A stretch of DNA of 64,000 nucleotides from an uncultured Bacteroidaceae bacterium (GCA_905234605.1 CAJOIE010000001.1:62001-126000); one strand, 5' to 3'; shown: positions 8,137 through 17,541, numbered from the stretch's first letter. A program made the numbers and translations. Notes: generated by a model from the letters alone, not told the origin.

Positions 8137-11100
8137 TCACTTCTCCATCAAGCTGCGCACAGCTTGTTCGAGCTGCATGTCGCGGCCGTGGAGCAGGTCG
8201 GATGGTTGGGCAATGACGAGCACATCGGGTTCCAGCTGCTGGTTCTCAAGGTAATGTCCACGCCGGTCCTTGGCACCCACCTCGGGTATGCCGAAGACGA
8301 TGTCGTCGATGTACTCCCACCAGACAGCTGTCATGGTGCCTGGCACGGGTGCGCCTATGAGCTGCCCTATGCCCTGCTCCTTGTAGAGCCATGGTGTGCC
8401 GTGTGCATTGCTGTAGTTGTCCTCACAGATGAGCATGCACGAGGGCTTGACCCAGCGGTCGAAGGGGTCGGAGCCGATGTACTGCCCGCGTGGCATATAG
8501 TCCATGCTCTTCTTGCCCGACAGCAGCTGGCACACATCGTTGTGCAGCCATCCGCCGCCGTTGTGGCGCGTGTCCACCACGACGGCATCGCGGTTGCGGT
8601 TGCGGTCGGAGAGCAGCTCACGGTAGAGGTTGCGGAAGCTCTCGCTGTTCATGGCGCGGATGTGCACGTATGCCACCCGCCCGTGGGATATGCTGTCCAC
8701 GATGTGTTCCTCGCGGCGCACCCAGCGCCGGTAGAGCTCGTCGGTGCTGCCTGTGGCCAGACGCACGGTGACATCCTCGGGCTTGCCTTTGCCGTTGACC
8801 ACAGTGAGACGCGTGTAGCGGCCGGCCTTGCCAGCGAGCAGCGGATAGTAGTCCTGACCGGCACGTATGGGCTGCCCGTCGATGTGGGTAATGATGGTGC
8901 CGGGCTTCACGCTCTTGGTGCGCGTCAGCGGTGTGCCTTCGATTAGCTCTATGATGCGCAGGCCGTCGCCCGTGTAGGCGTCATCGGCGAAGACGCCGAG
9001 GTCGGCCGTGGCCATGGCGTTGCCGCCGCCCATGTAGCGGCATCCCGTGTGCGACACGTTGAGCTCGCCCAGCAACTCCGATGCCATCTCGGCAAAGTCG
9101 CGGTTGTGGGCTATGTGGGGCAGGAAGCGGGCATAGCGGTCGCGCAGTGCGAGCCAGTCGGCCCCGTTCATGTCGGGGTCATAGAGCTTCTCGCGTGTCT
9201 GGTGCCATATATGCGCGAATATCTCGGCACGGCGTGCGGCAGGATGGCGGCTGTGGAAGCACTCGAAGTCGACGGTTGTCGCGCTGCCGCCCTCTACCGC
9301 GAGCTTGCGTATCTGTCCGCCCGAGGCATAGTAGGCCGTGGTGCCGTCGGCATCGAGGTCGAACTCGGAGAAGCTGACTCCCGTGGCCTTGACCGACGTG
9401 GTGCCTGTCTCCAGGTTGCGCATCCACAGCGCGCTGCCATTGGGATAGTTGGATGCCACGTAGTAGAGCTTGGTGCCATCCTTTGAGAGCACGCAGTCGC
9501 CGATGGAGCTGCTGTTGAAGGTGAGGCGCACAGTGCGCAGGTCGAGACGGTCGAGGTCGAAGTCGGGGTTGACAGCCTTGATGCTGTCGGCCTTGGCCTG
9601 CTGCTCCTCTTTCTGCTTCATGCGGCGTTCCTGCTTGCGCCTGGCCTTGGCCAGCTGCGCCTCGGAGGGTTGCTTCCTGGCGCGCTTCTTGCGCTTGCCG
9701 GCCTTGACGGCGTCCTCCTGTTCCTTCTCCTTCTGCTTGCGCTCCTGCTCCACCTGCCTGCGACGTTCCTGCTCACGCATCTCTTTCTCACGGGCATCGT
9801 AGAGCTCACGCTCCTCCTTGTTCATGAGGAAGCGCTCGTAGGCATCCTGCGAGAGGAATGTGATGTAGAGGTCGCGCTCTGCTCCCCACGAGCCGTGGCT
9901 GCGGTAGCCGGCGCGGTCGCTCTGGAAGATGAATGCCTTCCCGCCGAGCACCCACCGCGGGTTGGCCTCGCTGTATCCGGAGTTGGTCAGGTTGACTATC
10001 TCGCCCTTGCCGTCGGCAGGGATGAGGGCTATGTCGGTGTTGTTCCACCCGCCGGTGCCGATGTATTCGCTGAGCAGATACTTGGAATTGGGGCTCCATG
10101 CGAATGTCTGGTCGCCGTCGCGGTAGGAGTACTCGAAGCGGCCTGGCATGACCACGGTCACAGCCTTGGTCTTGACATCGAGCACACACAGTTCCTGACG
10201 GTCGCGCAGGAAGGCTATGCGTGTGCCGTCGGGCGAGCATACCGGCTGGAAGCTGGTCTCCTGCTCCGATGTGAGCAGCTCTTCGGTCACCTCGGTGGCA
10301 TAGACGAACTGTTTCTCATCGTCGCTCTTGATGGTGGCACGGTAGATGCCCCAGCGGCCTCCGCGCTCGGAGTCGTAGACGATGGAGCGGCCGTCGGGTG
10401 CGAAGCTGACGTTGCGCTCGGTGAATGGGTTGTCGGTTATCTGTCGAGTGGTCTTGTAGTCGAGGCTTGTCACGTAGACGTCGCCGCCAAGCACGAAGGC
10501 TATCTCCTTGTTCTTGGGCGAGAGGCTCACGCTGGTGGCTCCGTTAGCCACTATGGCACGCAGCTCGTCGCGCTCGTTGGTGTCGGCCACGATGTCCACC
10601 TTCACCCGTCTGGGCTGCGTGCCCTGACGCATGGTGTAGAGCTCGCCGTCCCACGAGAAGCACAGGGTGCCGTCGGCCGCGGCAGTGAGGTAGCGCACAG
10701 GCATGTCGCTGAAGAAGGTGAGCTGACGTGCCCTGGCAGCGTCGTCCAGCTGGCGACACCACACATTGAGCGTGCCTGTCTGCTCTGAGAGCCAGTAGAG
10801 TGTCTGTGTCGATGCCACATAGACAGGGTTGCGGTCCTCGGCAGCGCTCTCGGTGAGTTGTCGGTAGGCTGGCCGGGCCGTTGCTCCCCTACCCTTCCGG
10901 CCTTGTGCTGCCGGCAGCGTGAGCTGCCACAGGTCGCGGGCTATGCTGCTGGTGTGGTGCTTGCGCATGGCATCCTCGTAGCCTTTCACGGCGTCATAGA
11001 TGAGGCTACCGTCGGGTCCTACGGTCAGGCTGCCTGCCGTGACGTCGGACACGCGCTGCGGGCGCGCACCTGCCGTGGTGGGCACCTTATATATATGCGT

Positions 11101-11541
11101 GTACGTGCGCGAGGGGAACTGCATGTCGTCCACCGTGGGCGTGCCGGCGGCCGAGAAGAGCACCTCGGTCTCCGAGGCAAAGGCCATGGGCACCTCGGTG
11201 CCGGAGTGTGTGGTGAGGCGCGTGAGCCCATCGCCCGTGGCTGCCATGACATAGACATCGAGGCTGCCCTCACGCTCCGAGGCGAAGGCTATCTGGCGTC
11301 CCGACGGGCTCCACACGGGGTAGCCGTCCCATGCGGCATTGGTGGTGAGCTGACGCGCACTGCCGCCGGCAGCGGGCACGCTGTAGAGGTCGCCCTTGTA
11401 GGCAAACACTATTGTCTGCCCGTCGGGCGAGATGGCCGAGGCGCGCAGCCATAGCGGTGTCATGGCAGCGGCATCGCCGCTGCCGGCAGCAAAGACTGCG
11501 GCAGCGGCGATGATAGTTGTCAGAGTTCTGTGCAGATGCAT
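8137..11541 (-). CDS. Tricorn-like S41 protease with beta-propeller
   Basis: This 1134-residue exported protein (signal MHLHRTLTTIIAAAAVFA, start ATG 11541) has WD40/PD40-type propeller repeats over roughly residues 40-570 and 650-770. A tricorn core region follows, with VSHTG (Ser-His, about 827), a PDZ domain (about 845-890) and the S41 catalytic region. DTRHNGGGW is near 990, the nucleophile region NYSNAHG near 1043, and VWWE near 1075 would supply the glutamate. By alignment to archaeal tricorn, the Ser-His...Ser...Glu tetrad appears intact. A lysine/glutamate-rich coiled-coil insertion (about 577-647) splits the two propeller parts. The upstream neighbour is an M16 protease 57 bases away, suggesting joint peptide degradation in the periplasm. 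Confidence 0.92.
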   Translation of the reverse strand: MHLHRTLTTIIAAAAVFAAGSGDAAAMTPLWLRASAISPDGQTIVFAYKGDLYSVPAAGGSARQLTTNAAWDGYPVWSPSGRQIAFASEREGSLDVYVMAATGDGLTRLTTHSGTEVPMAFASETEVLFSAAGTPTVDDMQFPSRTYTHIYKVPTTAGARPQRVSDVTAGSLTVGPDGSLIYDAVKGYEDAMRKHHTSSIARDLWQLTLPAAQGRKGRGATARPAYRQLTESAAEDRNPVYVASTQTLYWLSEQTGTLNVWCRQLDDAARARQLTFFSDMPVRYLTAAADGTLCFSWDGELYTMRQGTQPRRVKVDIVADTNERDELRAIVANGATSVSLSPKNKEIAFVLGGDVYVTSLDYKTTRQITDNPFTERNVSFAPDGRSIVYDSERGGRWGIYRATIKSDDEKQFVYATEVTEELLTSEQETSFQPVCSPDGTRIAFLRDRQELCVLDVKTKAVTVVMPGRFEYSYRDGDQTFAWSPNSKYLLSEYIGTGGWNNTDIALIPADGKGEIVNLTNSGYSEANPRWVLGGKAFIFQSDRAGYRSHGSWGAERDLYITFLSQDAYERFLMNKEERELYDAREKEMREQERRRQVEQERKQKEKEQEDAVKAGKRKKRARKQPSEAQLAKARRKQERRMKQKEEQQAKADSIKAVNPDFDLDRLDLRTVRLTFNSSSIGDCVLSKDGTKLYYVASNYPNGSALWMRNLETGTTSVKATGVSFSEFDLDADGTTAYYASGGQIRKLAVEGGSATTVDFECFHSRHPAARRAEIFAHIWHQTREKLYDPDMNGADWLALRDRYARFLPHIAHNRDFAEMASELLGELNVSHTGCRYMGGGNAMATADLGVFADDAYTGDGLRIIELIEGTPLTRTKSVKPGTIITHIDGQPIRAGQDYYPLLAGKAGRYTRLTVVNGKGKPEDVTVRLATGSTDELYRRWVRREEHIVDSISHGRVAYVHIRAMNSESFRNLYRELLSDRNRNRDAVVVDTRHNGGGWLHNDVCQLLSGKKSMDYMPRGQYIGSDPFDRWVKPSCMLICEDNYSNAHGTPWLYKEQGIGQLIGAPVPGTMTAVWWEYIDDIVFGIPEVGAKDRRGHYLENQQLEPDVLVIAQPSDLLHGRDMQLEQAVRSLMEK

Positions 11542-11551
11542 GATGACCTTA

Positions 11552-11583
11552 GTAACCGAGATAACGGGATAACGGGATAACTG
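11552..11583. repeat. 8 bp tandem array in tricorn/M16 spacer
   Basis: Four imperfect 8 bp units, gtaaccga, gataacgg, gataacgg, gataactg, fill more than half of the 57-base spacer between the M16 stop and the tricorn start codon. The unit resembles the one at 35371-35410. Confidence 0.7.
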
Positions 11584-11598
11584 GATGCCACTCATGGC

Positions 11599-14505
11599 TT
11601 AGTAGCCGAAGATTTCCTCTATGCTGACGCGGCGCAGCGGCCCCACCTGTTGCAGGGCCTCCATGTCGAGGTCGCGCTCGTTGCCCAGTATCATGTAGCG
11701 GCGGGGCTTGCGCGCCATGTAGTGCTCGGCGAAGGCTGCCACGTCGGCCAGTGTGACGGAGGGCAGTGCCTCATAGATGCGCTGGTTGATGTCGTAGTCG
11801 ATGCCACGGTCCTGGGCAGCCATCCAGGCGTTGAGCACGGCAAAGCGCGTGGTGCGCTGCGTGGCGAGCTGCTTGGTCAGGCTCTGCTTGGCTATGTCGA
11901 AGGCATGCTGGCTCTGCGGCAGCGTGTCGAGTATCTCGTTGAAGGTAGTGATGCAGTCCATCATCTTGTCGTTTTGCGAGATGATGTAGGTGTAGTTGGT
12001 CTCGGGATGTCCCTTGCGCAGCGGCGACTCGTCGTAGTAGGCACGCGCGCTGTAGGCCAGGCCGCGGCTCTCACGCAGCTCCTGGAAGACAATGCCGTTC
12101 ATGCCTCCGCCGAAGTACTCGTTGTAGAGCGATGCCACGGCCATGTGCTCCGGCTGCCACGGCGTCTGCTCGTTGTTGAAGGCCATCATGTAGATGTTCT
12201 TGGCGTCGTAGGGAGCCAGCAGCACCTCGGTGGCAGGCGTGGGCTGCTCCGTGTAGTCCTCGAAGGCGAGGGCCGGCAGCAGCGTGTCGGGCACACGGTG
12301 GTTCTCCGCCAGCAGCGCGGTGAGCTCACGCTCGGAGCGAGGGCCGTAGTAGAGCACGGTGTGCTCGTAGGATGTCAGGCGGTGCAGCATGTCTGTGAGT
12401 TCCTCGGGCGTGGTCTGTGCCAGTCGTGCCGGTGTGAGTATGTCGCGGGCGGCATTGCGCGGGCCGTAGATGCCGTAGGAGCGCAGGCGGCTGAAGCATG
12501 TCTGCTGCTGGAGCTTGGCATCAGCCAGCTGCTTGACGCTGTTGTCCACATACTGGGCATAGGCCGCACTGTCAGGCACCACGCCGGCGAGCACCTCCTC
12601 GAGCAGGGCCAGAGCCTCGGGCATGTTCTCGTCCAGACCCGAGAGCACGATGCGCGTGCGGTAGGAGCCCACGCCTATGAATGAGCTGCACGCCAGTGCA
12701 TAGAAACGCTGCTGCACCTGCTCTGCCGTGAGGCTGTCTGTGCCAAGCAGGTCGAAGAGGTCGGAAGCGGCATCGAGGCGCACGTCGGCCGCCGAGCCGA
12801 AGGGTATGGAGAAGACGAGGTAGAAGAGACCGTTCTCGGTGTTCTGCTTATACACTAACGGCAGGTCGTGGGCTGTGGTGCCGACGGTGAGGTCGTGGCC
12901 GAAGTCTACGAAACAGGGCTGTATGGGCTCCACCTCCACGGCTTCCATCTCGGTGACGAAGTCGCTGACCAGGTCGCGGTTGGCAGGTATGGCCGTGATC
13001 TCCGGCTTGTCGATCTTCTTGAGCGTGGGGTCGTCGCCCTGACGCTTGAAGACGGTGACGTAGCCGTCGCCCAGCCGGCGGCGTGCGAAGTCGACGAGAG
13101 CCTCCTTGGTGATGGCGGCAATGCGGTCTATCGAGGCCACCTCGTCGGCCCAGTCTGTCTCGTTGACGAAGGAGTTCTCCATCTTGCGTGTGCGGGCACG
13201 GTTGGTCTCAAGGGCACGCATCTGGCTGGCCTTCTCGTTGGCAATGATGGCTGGCAGCAGGTCGTCGGCAAAGTCGCCGCTGCGCAACTTCTCCAGCTCC
13301 GAGAGCAGCAGCTCGCGTGCCTCCTCGAGGCTCTGTCCAGGTCGCGGCGTGCCGCCCAGCAGGAATATGCCGTAGTCCTTCAGGGCATCGTGGCCGGAGT
13401 AGGCTCTCACCATGAGCTGTCGCTGGCTGATGTCGAGGTCTATGAGGCCGGCACGCCCGTTGTTGAGCACGAGGTCGGCCAGTGCAAGCGTGTCGCTGAC
13501 ACGGTCCTTGGCACCGGGGAAGGCCCATCCCATCATGATGCTCTCGGCCTCCAGACCCACCACGGCGGTGTCGACAGGCTCGGTGAGCACGGCCACGGGG
13601 GCATACTCAGGCTGCGCGCACTCGGGGTTAGGCTGCCAGTCGCCGAAGTACTTCTCGAGCGTGGCTATGGTCGCATCGGGGTCGAGGTCGCCTGCCATGC
13701 AGATGGCCACGTTGTTGGGACAGTAGTAGCGGCGGAAATACTCCTTGATATTGGTTATGGAAGGGTTCTTCAGGTGCTCCTGCGTGCCGATGGTGGTCTG
13801 CGTGCCGTAGGGGTGCGTGGGGAAAAGCTTGCCCAGCAGGGCGTTGATGACCTTCTCGTCGTCGTCGGAGAGATAGAGGTTATACTCCTCATAGACAGCC
13901 TCCAGCTCGGTGTGGAAGCCGCGTATGACCATGTTCTGGAAGCGGTCGGCCTGAATGCGTGCCCAGCGGTCCACCTCGTTGGAGGGTATGTTCTCCACAT
14001 AGCACGTGATGTCGAAGCTGGTGAAAGCATTGGTGCCGTCGGAGCCTATCATGGCCATCAGCTTGTCATACTCGTTGGGGATGTTGTACTGAGCAGCCAG
14101 CTGGCTCACGCTGTCTATCTCGTGGTAGGCACGGTGACGCTCGTCGGGGTCGGTGAGCCGGCGATAGGCTTCGAAACGCTGCTCTATCTCGTCGAGCAGC
14201 GGAGCCTCGGCCGCAGCATCGGTAGTGCCGAACTGCTGCGTGCCCTTGAACATGAGGTGCTCCAGATAGTGGGCCAGGCCAGTGGTGGCGGCAGGGTCGT
14301 TGCGCGAGCCTGTGCGCACGGCAATATCGGCCTGTATGCGAGGCTCGTCCTTGTTGACGGAGAGGTAGACCTTGAGGCCGTTGCTCAGGGTGTAGATGCG
14401 GGTGCGCATAGGGTCGCCCTTGACGCTCTCATAGCGATTCCCGCAGCCGGCAAGCAACGCGGCGGCCGCCAGCACGACGGCGGACAGGATGTGTGTGTGT
14501 TTCAT
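11599..14505 (-). CDS. M16 family zinc metalloprotease lipoprotein (pitrilysin/PqqL-like)
   Basis: A 968-residue lipoprotein (MKHTHILSAVVLAAAALLAGC, Cys21) with the inverted zinc motif HYLEH (His79, Glu82, His83) in the typical context GLAHYLEHLMFKGT. The third zinc ligand is expected in EAVYEEYNLY near residue 203. The second half repeats the fold without the zinc motif, as usual for the two-domain M16B subunit or full-length pitrilysin-type enzymes. It probably degrades peptides in the periplasm or at the outer membrane. The tricorn-like gene follows 57 bases downstream and is likely co-transcribed. Confidence 0.93.
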   Translation of the reverse strand: MKHTHILSAVVLAAAALLAGCGNRYESVKGDPMRTRIYTLSNGLKVYLSVNKDEPRIQADIAVRTGSRNDPAATTGLAHYLEHLMFKGTQQFGTTDAAAEAPLLDEIEQRFEAYRRLTDPDERHRAYHEIDSVSQLAAQYNIPNEYDKLMAMIGSDGTNAFTSFDITCYVENIPSNEVDRWARIQADRFQNMVIRGFHTELEAVYEEYNLYLSDDDEKVINALLGKLFPTHPYGTQTTIGTQEHLKNPSITNIKEYFRRYYCPNNVAICMAGDLDPDATIATLEKYFGDWQPNPECAQPEYAPVAVLTEPVDTAVVGLEAESIMMGWAFPGAKDRVSDTLALADLVLNNGRAGLIDLDISQRQLMVRAYSGHDALKDYGIFLLGGTPRPGQSLEEARELLLSELEKLRSGDFADDLLPAIIANEKASQMRALETNRARTRKMENSFVNETDWADEVASIDRIAAITKEALVDFARRRLGDGYVTVFKRQGDDPTLKKIDKPEITAIPANRDLVSDFVTEMEAVEVEPIQPCFVDFGHDLTVGTTAHDLPLVYKQNTENGLFYLVFSIPFGSAADVRLDAASDLFDLLGTDSLTAEQVQQRFYALACSSFIGVGSYRTRIVLSGLDENMPEALALLEEVLAGVVPDSAAYAQYVDNSVKQLADAKLQQQTCFSRLRSYGIYGPRNAARDILTPARLAQTTPEELTDMLHRLTSYEHTVLYYGPRSERELTALLAENHRVPDTLLPALAFEDYTEQPTPATEVLLAPYDAKNIYMMAFNNEQTPWQPEHMAVASLYNEYFGGGMNGIVFQELRESRGLAYSARAYYDESPLRKGHPETNYTYIISQNDKMMDCITTFNEILDTLPQSQHAFDIAKQSLTKQLATQRTTRFAVLNAWMAAQDRGIDYDINQRIYEALPSVTLADVAAFAEHYMARKPRRYMILGNERDLDMEALQQVGPLRRVSIEEIFGY

Positions 14506-14734
14506 TTGTATGTATATAAGTTGTTATGCAAATATTAGCTTTTCATGCCGCCATGGGCATGTGTCACGGATGCTGCTCCGAGCCTGCCACGAGGCCTCTG
14601 TTGCTGGTCAGTGTCTCTCCTCCAGTACGAGGCGGACAGAGGTCGGGCGGCTTGGCCGTAGGCTGCGGCAACGGTCTGTGACGCTGCTATCGGGCAAAGG
14701 TAAACTTATCTGCGCAAAAAAACGGAGCGAATGC

Positions 14735-14765
14735 TTTTAGATTGGTGCTTTTTAACCTACATTTG
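14735..14765 (+). promoter_or_regulatory. Promoter for tRNA-Ser
   Basis: TACATTTG (14758-14765) matches the -7 consensus, and TTTT (14735-14738) lies 19 bases upstream in the -33 position. The -7 box ends 14 bases before the tRNA 5' end. Confidence 0.55.
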
Positions 14766-14779
14766 CACCGCATTTGCAA

Positions 14780-14867
14780 GGAGAGATGCCAGAGTGACCG
14801 ATTGGGCCGGACTCGAAATCCGGTGAACGGCTCGTCCGTTCCGGGGGTTTGAATCCCTCTCTCTCCG
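14780..14867 (+). tRNA. tRNA-Ser (anticodon CGA)
   Basis: The acceptor stem GGAGAGA pairs with TCTCTCC before discriminator G14867. The anticodon loop is actCGAaat between complementary stems (CCGG/CCGG region), giving anticodon CGA for codon UCG. A long variable arm (gaacggctcgtccgttc) is present as required for a class II serine tRNA, and the T loop is gtttgaatc. CCA is not encoded. The AT-rich segment immediately 3' (about 15050-15470) with a dead methyltransferase suggests that foreign DNA was once inserted beside this tRNA. Confidence 0.95.
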
Positions 14868-14890
14868 CATAGTCACAGCTATTAAGCCAT

Positions 14891-14919
14891 CAGCCCGCCG
14901 CACCACCTGTGGCGGGCTG
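14891..14919 (+). terminator. Hairpin after tRNA-Ser
   Basis: Perfect 9 bp stem cagcccgcc / ggcgggctg with an 11-base loop, 24 bases after the tRNA. No T-run follows, so termination is inferred from position and stem strength. The rest of 14920-15102 shows nothing I can assign. Confidence 0.5.
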
Positions 14920-15102
14920 AGTGTTGCATCCCTGTCACACAAGCATTTACGCCGCACCCTTTCACCATGCATAGTGGGGCTACACGGGGTGCATGGAGAA
15001 TGCCGTAAGGCTGCAGGGTAGGATGACAGGAGGGTACAACAGCAATTATACAGGGTTGTGGAATAGCCACAACATTATTCTAACGTGGTATCTGATGTAC
15101 TG

Positions 15103-15418
15103 TCAGTTCCATAATTGTTTATGGTTATGGAAAACAGCTCCATCGTCCTTGATGATGCGGACGAGTTCCATCATGACCTCATGCTGCCACTTTGCGTACT
15201 CCTCGGCTGGCATGCAGTCATCGTAGTTCTCGTAGCCGTCAATGAGTGCCGCATTGGCCCACTTACCACCACGACCGTCCTTCATGCCATTACCTGTTGA
15301 GTTATTAAGATTGTATGGTGGCTAAGTGACGACCAAATCAACAGAACTGTCTTGGTAGCTATTTCAACACATCCATACAATCCGCATTGACAATTCTATT
15401 CCGATATTCTTCTAACAT
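15103..15418 (-). pseudogene. Decayed DNA methyltransferase (N4/N6 family) fragment
   Basis: Reading the minus strand from ATG 15418 gives MLEEYRNRIVNADCMDVLK, then a stop. A one-base shift restores SSVDLVVT, followed by a stop codon exactly where the catalytic motif Asp should be (T-stop-PPYNL instead of TDPPYNL). The frame then continues through NSTGNGMKDGRGGKWANAA to GAVFHNHK, where similarity ends at a stop three codons later. The order NADCMDVL, DPPY, WQ.EVM.ELVRI, GAVF.NHK is that of type II or orphan N4/N6 methylases. The gene lacks more than half its length, has two in-frame stops and one frameshift, and is much more AT-rich than its neighbours. It is probably a relic of an acquired restriction or phage methylase. 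Confidence 0.82.
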
Positions 15419-15472
15419 CACATTTGAGGTATTGGCAGAAACGGATCCGGCTTAGTGCGAGTGGGCAGGCGA

Positions 15473-15523
15473 AATAACCGGAGCAGTCTGAGTGGGTTGA
15501 TGACTCAGAGTGCTCCGATTATT
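15473..15523 (-). terminator. Terminator of the NagB-LmbE gene
   Basis: Two 21-base arms (15473-15493 and 15503-15523) pair with only two mismatches around a nine-base loop, 26 bases after the stop at 15550. On the minus strand the stem is followed by a T-rich run (TTATTTCG). It also lies just upstream of the dead methyltransferase. Confidence 0.7.
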
Positions 15524-15549
15524 CCTGTATAGTCTGGATTAAGGTCTGC

Positions 15550-17541
15550 TCAGAGGGGATGATACTGCACAAAGGCTTCCATGGCCTCGTAGGCAGCGAG
15601 GCCGAGGCGGTTGTAGAGCTCGGCTGTGGCGTGGTTGCGGTCCTCGGCACGCTGCCAGAAGAGACGCTCGTCGTTGCCGAGGAAGGGTGCGCTCTCCATC
15701 TGGCTCTGGTGCTTGAGGATGGCGTTGCGCTTGGCTCGCAGCTCCTCGGGGCTTATGGGCACGGCCATCTCGATGTGCTCAATCTCCCACTCTGCCCATG
15801 CTCCGCGGTACATCCATATACGGCAGTTGCCGAGCCACTCGGCACCGGCTTCTTTCTCCATGTCGATGGCGGCGAGCACTGCATCGGTGCATACGCGGTG
15901 TGTGCCGTGGGGGTCGGCCAGGTCGCCTGCGACGAAGATCTGGTGTGGCTGCACCTCTTGCAGGAGGGCACGCACGATGTTGACGTCGGCCTCGGAGATG
16001 GGGTTCTTCTGTATGCGGCCGGTCTCGTAGAAGGGCAGGTTGAGGAAGTGCACACGCTCGAGTGGTATGCCGCTGTAGAGCGATGCTATGCGTGCCTCGC
16101 CACGGCGTATGAGTCCCTTCACCTGGAGTATCTCGCGGGTGTCGAGGTCTTCGGGTTTCTTGTTGGTGATGAAGTCGGTGAACTCCTTGTAGCGTTGGTT
16201 GATGACCTCGTTGCGCCCCTCGTCGAAGAGCTTGTTGAAGCCTCGGATGAAGTGCATGAAGCGGAACACTTCTTCGTCGCCCACGGCTATGTTGCCGCTG
16301 GTCTCATAGGCCACGTGCACCTCGTGGTTCTGCTTGACGAGGCGTTGAAGCGTGCCGCCCATGGAGATGACGTCGTCGTCGGGGTGCGGCGAGAAGATGA
16401 TGACGCGCTTCTGTGCGGGCTCTGCGCGCTCGGGGCGGTTGCTGTCGTCGGCATGAGGCTTGCCGCCTGGCCATCCTGTTATGGTGTGCTGCAGGTCGTT
16501 GAATATCTTGATGTTGACTTCGTAGGCCGAGCCGTAGAGTGCGAGCAGCTCGCCCAGGCCGTGTTCGTTGTAGTCCTTGTTGGTGAGCTTGAGTATGGGC
16601 TTGCCTGTGAGCTGGCACAGCCACACGATGGCGGAGCGTATGAGCTTGTCGTCCCAGTCGCATGAGGTGACGAGCCACGGGCTGCGTATGCGTGTCAGGT
16701 TGGCTGCCGAGTTGAGGTCGAGCACCACCTGCACGTTGTTGTGCATCTGCAGGAACGTGGCGCTCTGTGCATCGGTTATCTCGCCTTCCACGGCGCTCTT
16801 GATGACTTCGGCCTTGGTCTCGCCCCATGCCAGAAGGTATATCTTGCGTGCCTGACGGATGGTGGATATGCCCATGGTGATGGCGTAGCCAGGCACGTTC
16901 TGCTCCGAGCCGAACACTTTTACGGCTTCCTGGCGGCATGTGGGGTCGAGCAGCACGAGGCGCGTGTGGCTGTTGCGCTGTGAGCCTGTGACGTTCATGG
17001 CGATGTTGCCCATGCGGCCTATGCCGAGCAGGCAAATGTCGATGCCGCCCATGTCCTCAATCATGCGCTCGTAGGCGGCGCAGTGCTCCGTGATGCGCTC
17101 CTGTGGCGTGGTGCCGTCGATGGGGTAGATGTTCTGCGAGGGTATGTCCACACGGTCGAAGAACTGCTCGCGCAGCATCTTGAGGTTGCTCTGTACGCTG
17201 TCGGCCGGCAGGGGGTAGTACTCGTAGGTGACGAAGACTACCACGTTCTGGAAGCTGAGGCCTTCCTCCTCGTGCATGCGCACCAGCTGGTTGAACACTT
17301 CTGTCAGCGTGGCTCCTCCGGAGAAGGCCATGGTGCAGGCACGTATCTCGCGCTGACGCTGGCGTATGGTGGCGGCCACCTTGAGGGCTACCTCGGCAGC
17401 ACCCTCTTCGATGGAGGCATAGATGTCAGTGGGTAGTTTCTCGTAGCGTGTGAGCACGGAGCGCTCAATGTTGCCGCCCGGACGGTAGTAGCGGGGCGAC
17501 ACGCGGTCGAGGGTGATTTGTGAGCTCAGGTTAGTTTTCAT
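15550..17541 (-). CDS. NagB-like / LmbE-like fusion protein
   Basis: A 663-residue two-domain protein. Residues about 45-330 have the NagB (glucosamine-6-phosphate deaminase) fold signature: FSGGATL, SFQNVVVF, DHVDI-like FDRVDIPSQNI, and LLGIGRMGNIAMN. The positions corresponding to E. coli catalytic Asp72, Asp141, His143 and Glu148 appear to be Tyr106, Met177, Asn179 and Val184, so deaminase activity is doubtful. Residues about 385-620 are an LmbE/PIG-L deacetylase-type domain with FSPHPDDDVISMGG and DPHGTHRV, the expected zinc-site motifs. The fusion is usually annotated NagB in Bacteroidota. The intact LmbE half suggests N-deacetylation of a GlcNAc-type substrate, which is inference. The start ATG 17541 and the downstream terminator define a single unit. 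Confidence 0.85.
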   Translation of the reverse strand: MKTNLSSQITLDRVSPRYYRPGGNIERSVLTRYEKLPTDIYASIEEGAAEVALKVAATIRQRQREIRACTMAFSGGATLTEVFNQLVRMHEEEGLSFQNVVVFVTYEYYPLPADSVQSNLKMLREQFFDRVDIPSQNIYPIDGTTPQERITEHCAAYERMIEDMGGIDICLLGIGRMGNIAMNVTGSQRNSHTRLVLLDPTCRQEAVKVFGSEQNVPGYAITMGISTIRQARKIYLLAWGETKAEVIKSAVEGEITDAQSATFLQMHNNVQVVLDLNSAANLTRIRSPWLVTSCDWDDKLIRSAIVWLCQLTGKPILKLTNKDYNEHGLGELLALYGSAYEVNIKIFNDLQHTITGWPGGKPHADDSNRPERAEPAQKRVIIFSPHPDDDVISMGGTLQRLVKQNHEVHVAYETSGNIAVGDEEVFRFMHFIRGFNKLFDEGRNEVINQRYKEFTDFITNKKPEDLDTREILQVKGLIRRGEARIASLYSGIPLERVHFLNLPFYETGRIQKNPISEADVNIVRALLQEVQPHQIFVAGDLADPHGTHRVCTDAVLAAIDMEKEAGAEWLGNCRIWMYRGAWAEWEIEHIEMAVPISPEELRAKRNAILKHQSQMESAPFLGNDERLFWQRAEDRNHATAELYNRLGLAAYEAMEAFVQYHPL

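Noticed and set aside
12868..14538. A 556-codon plus-strand open frame
   Set aside because: Fully antisense to the M16 protease with its HxxEH motif; the translation is Val/Gly/His-rich with no domain.
15103..15285. Intact 60-residue methylase-like gene
   Set aside because: Similarity extends upstream through stops and a frameshift, and the catalytic motif is broken, so it is a pseudogene fragment.
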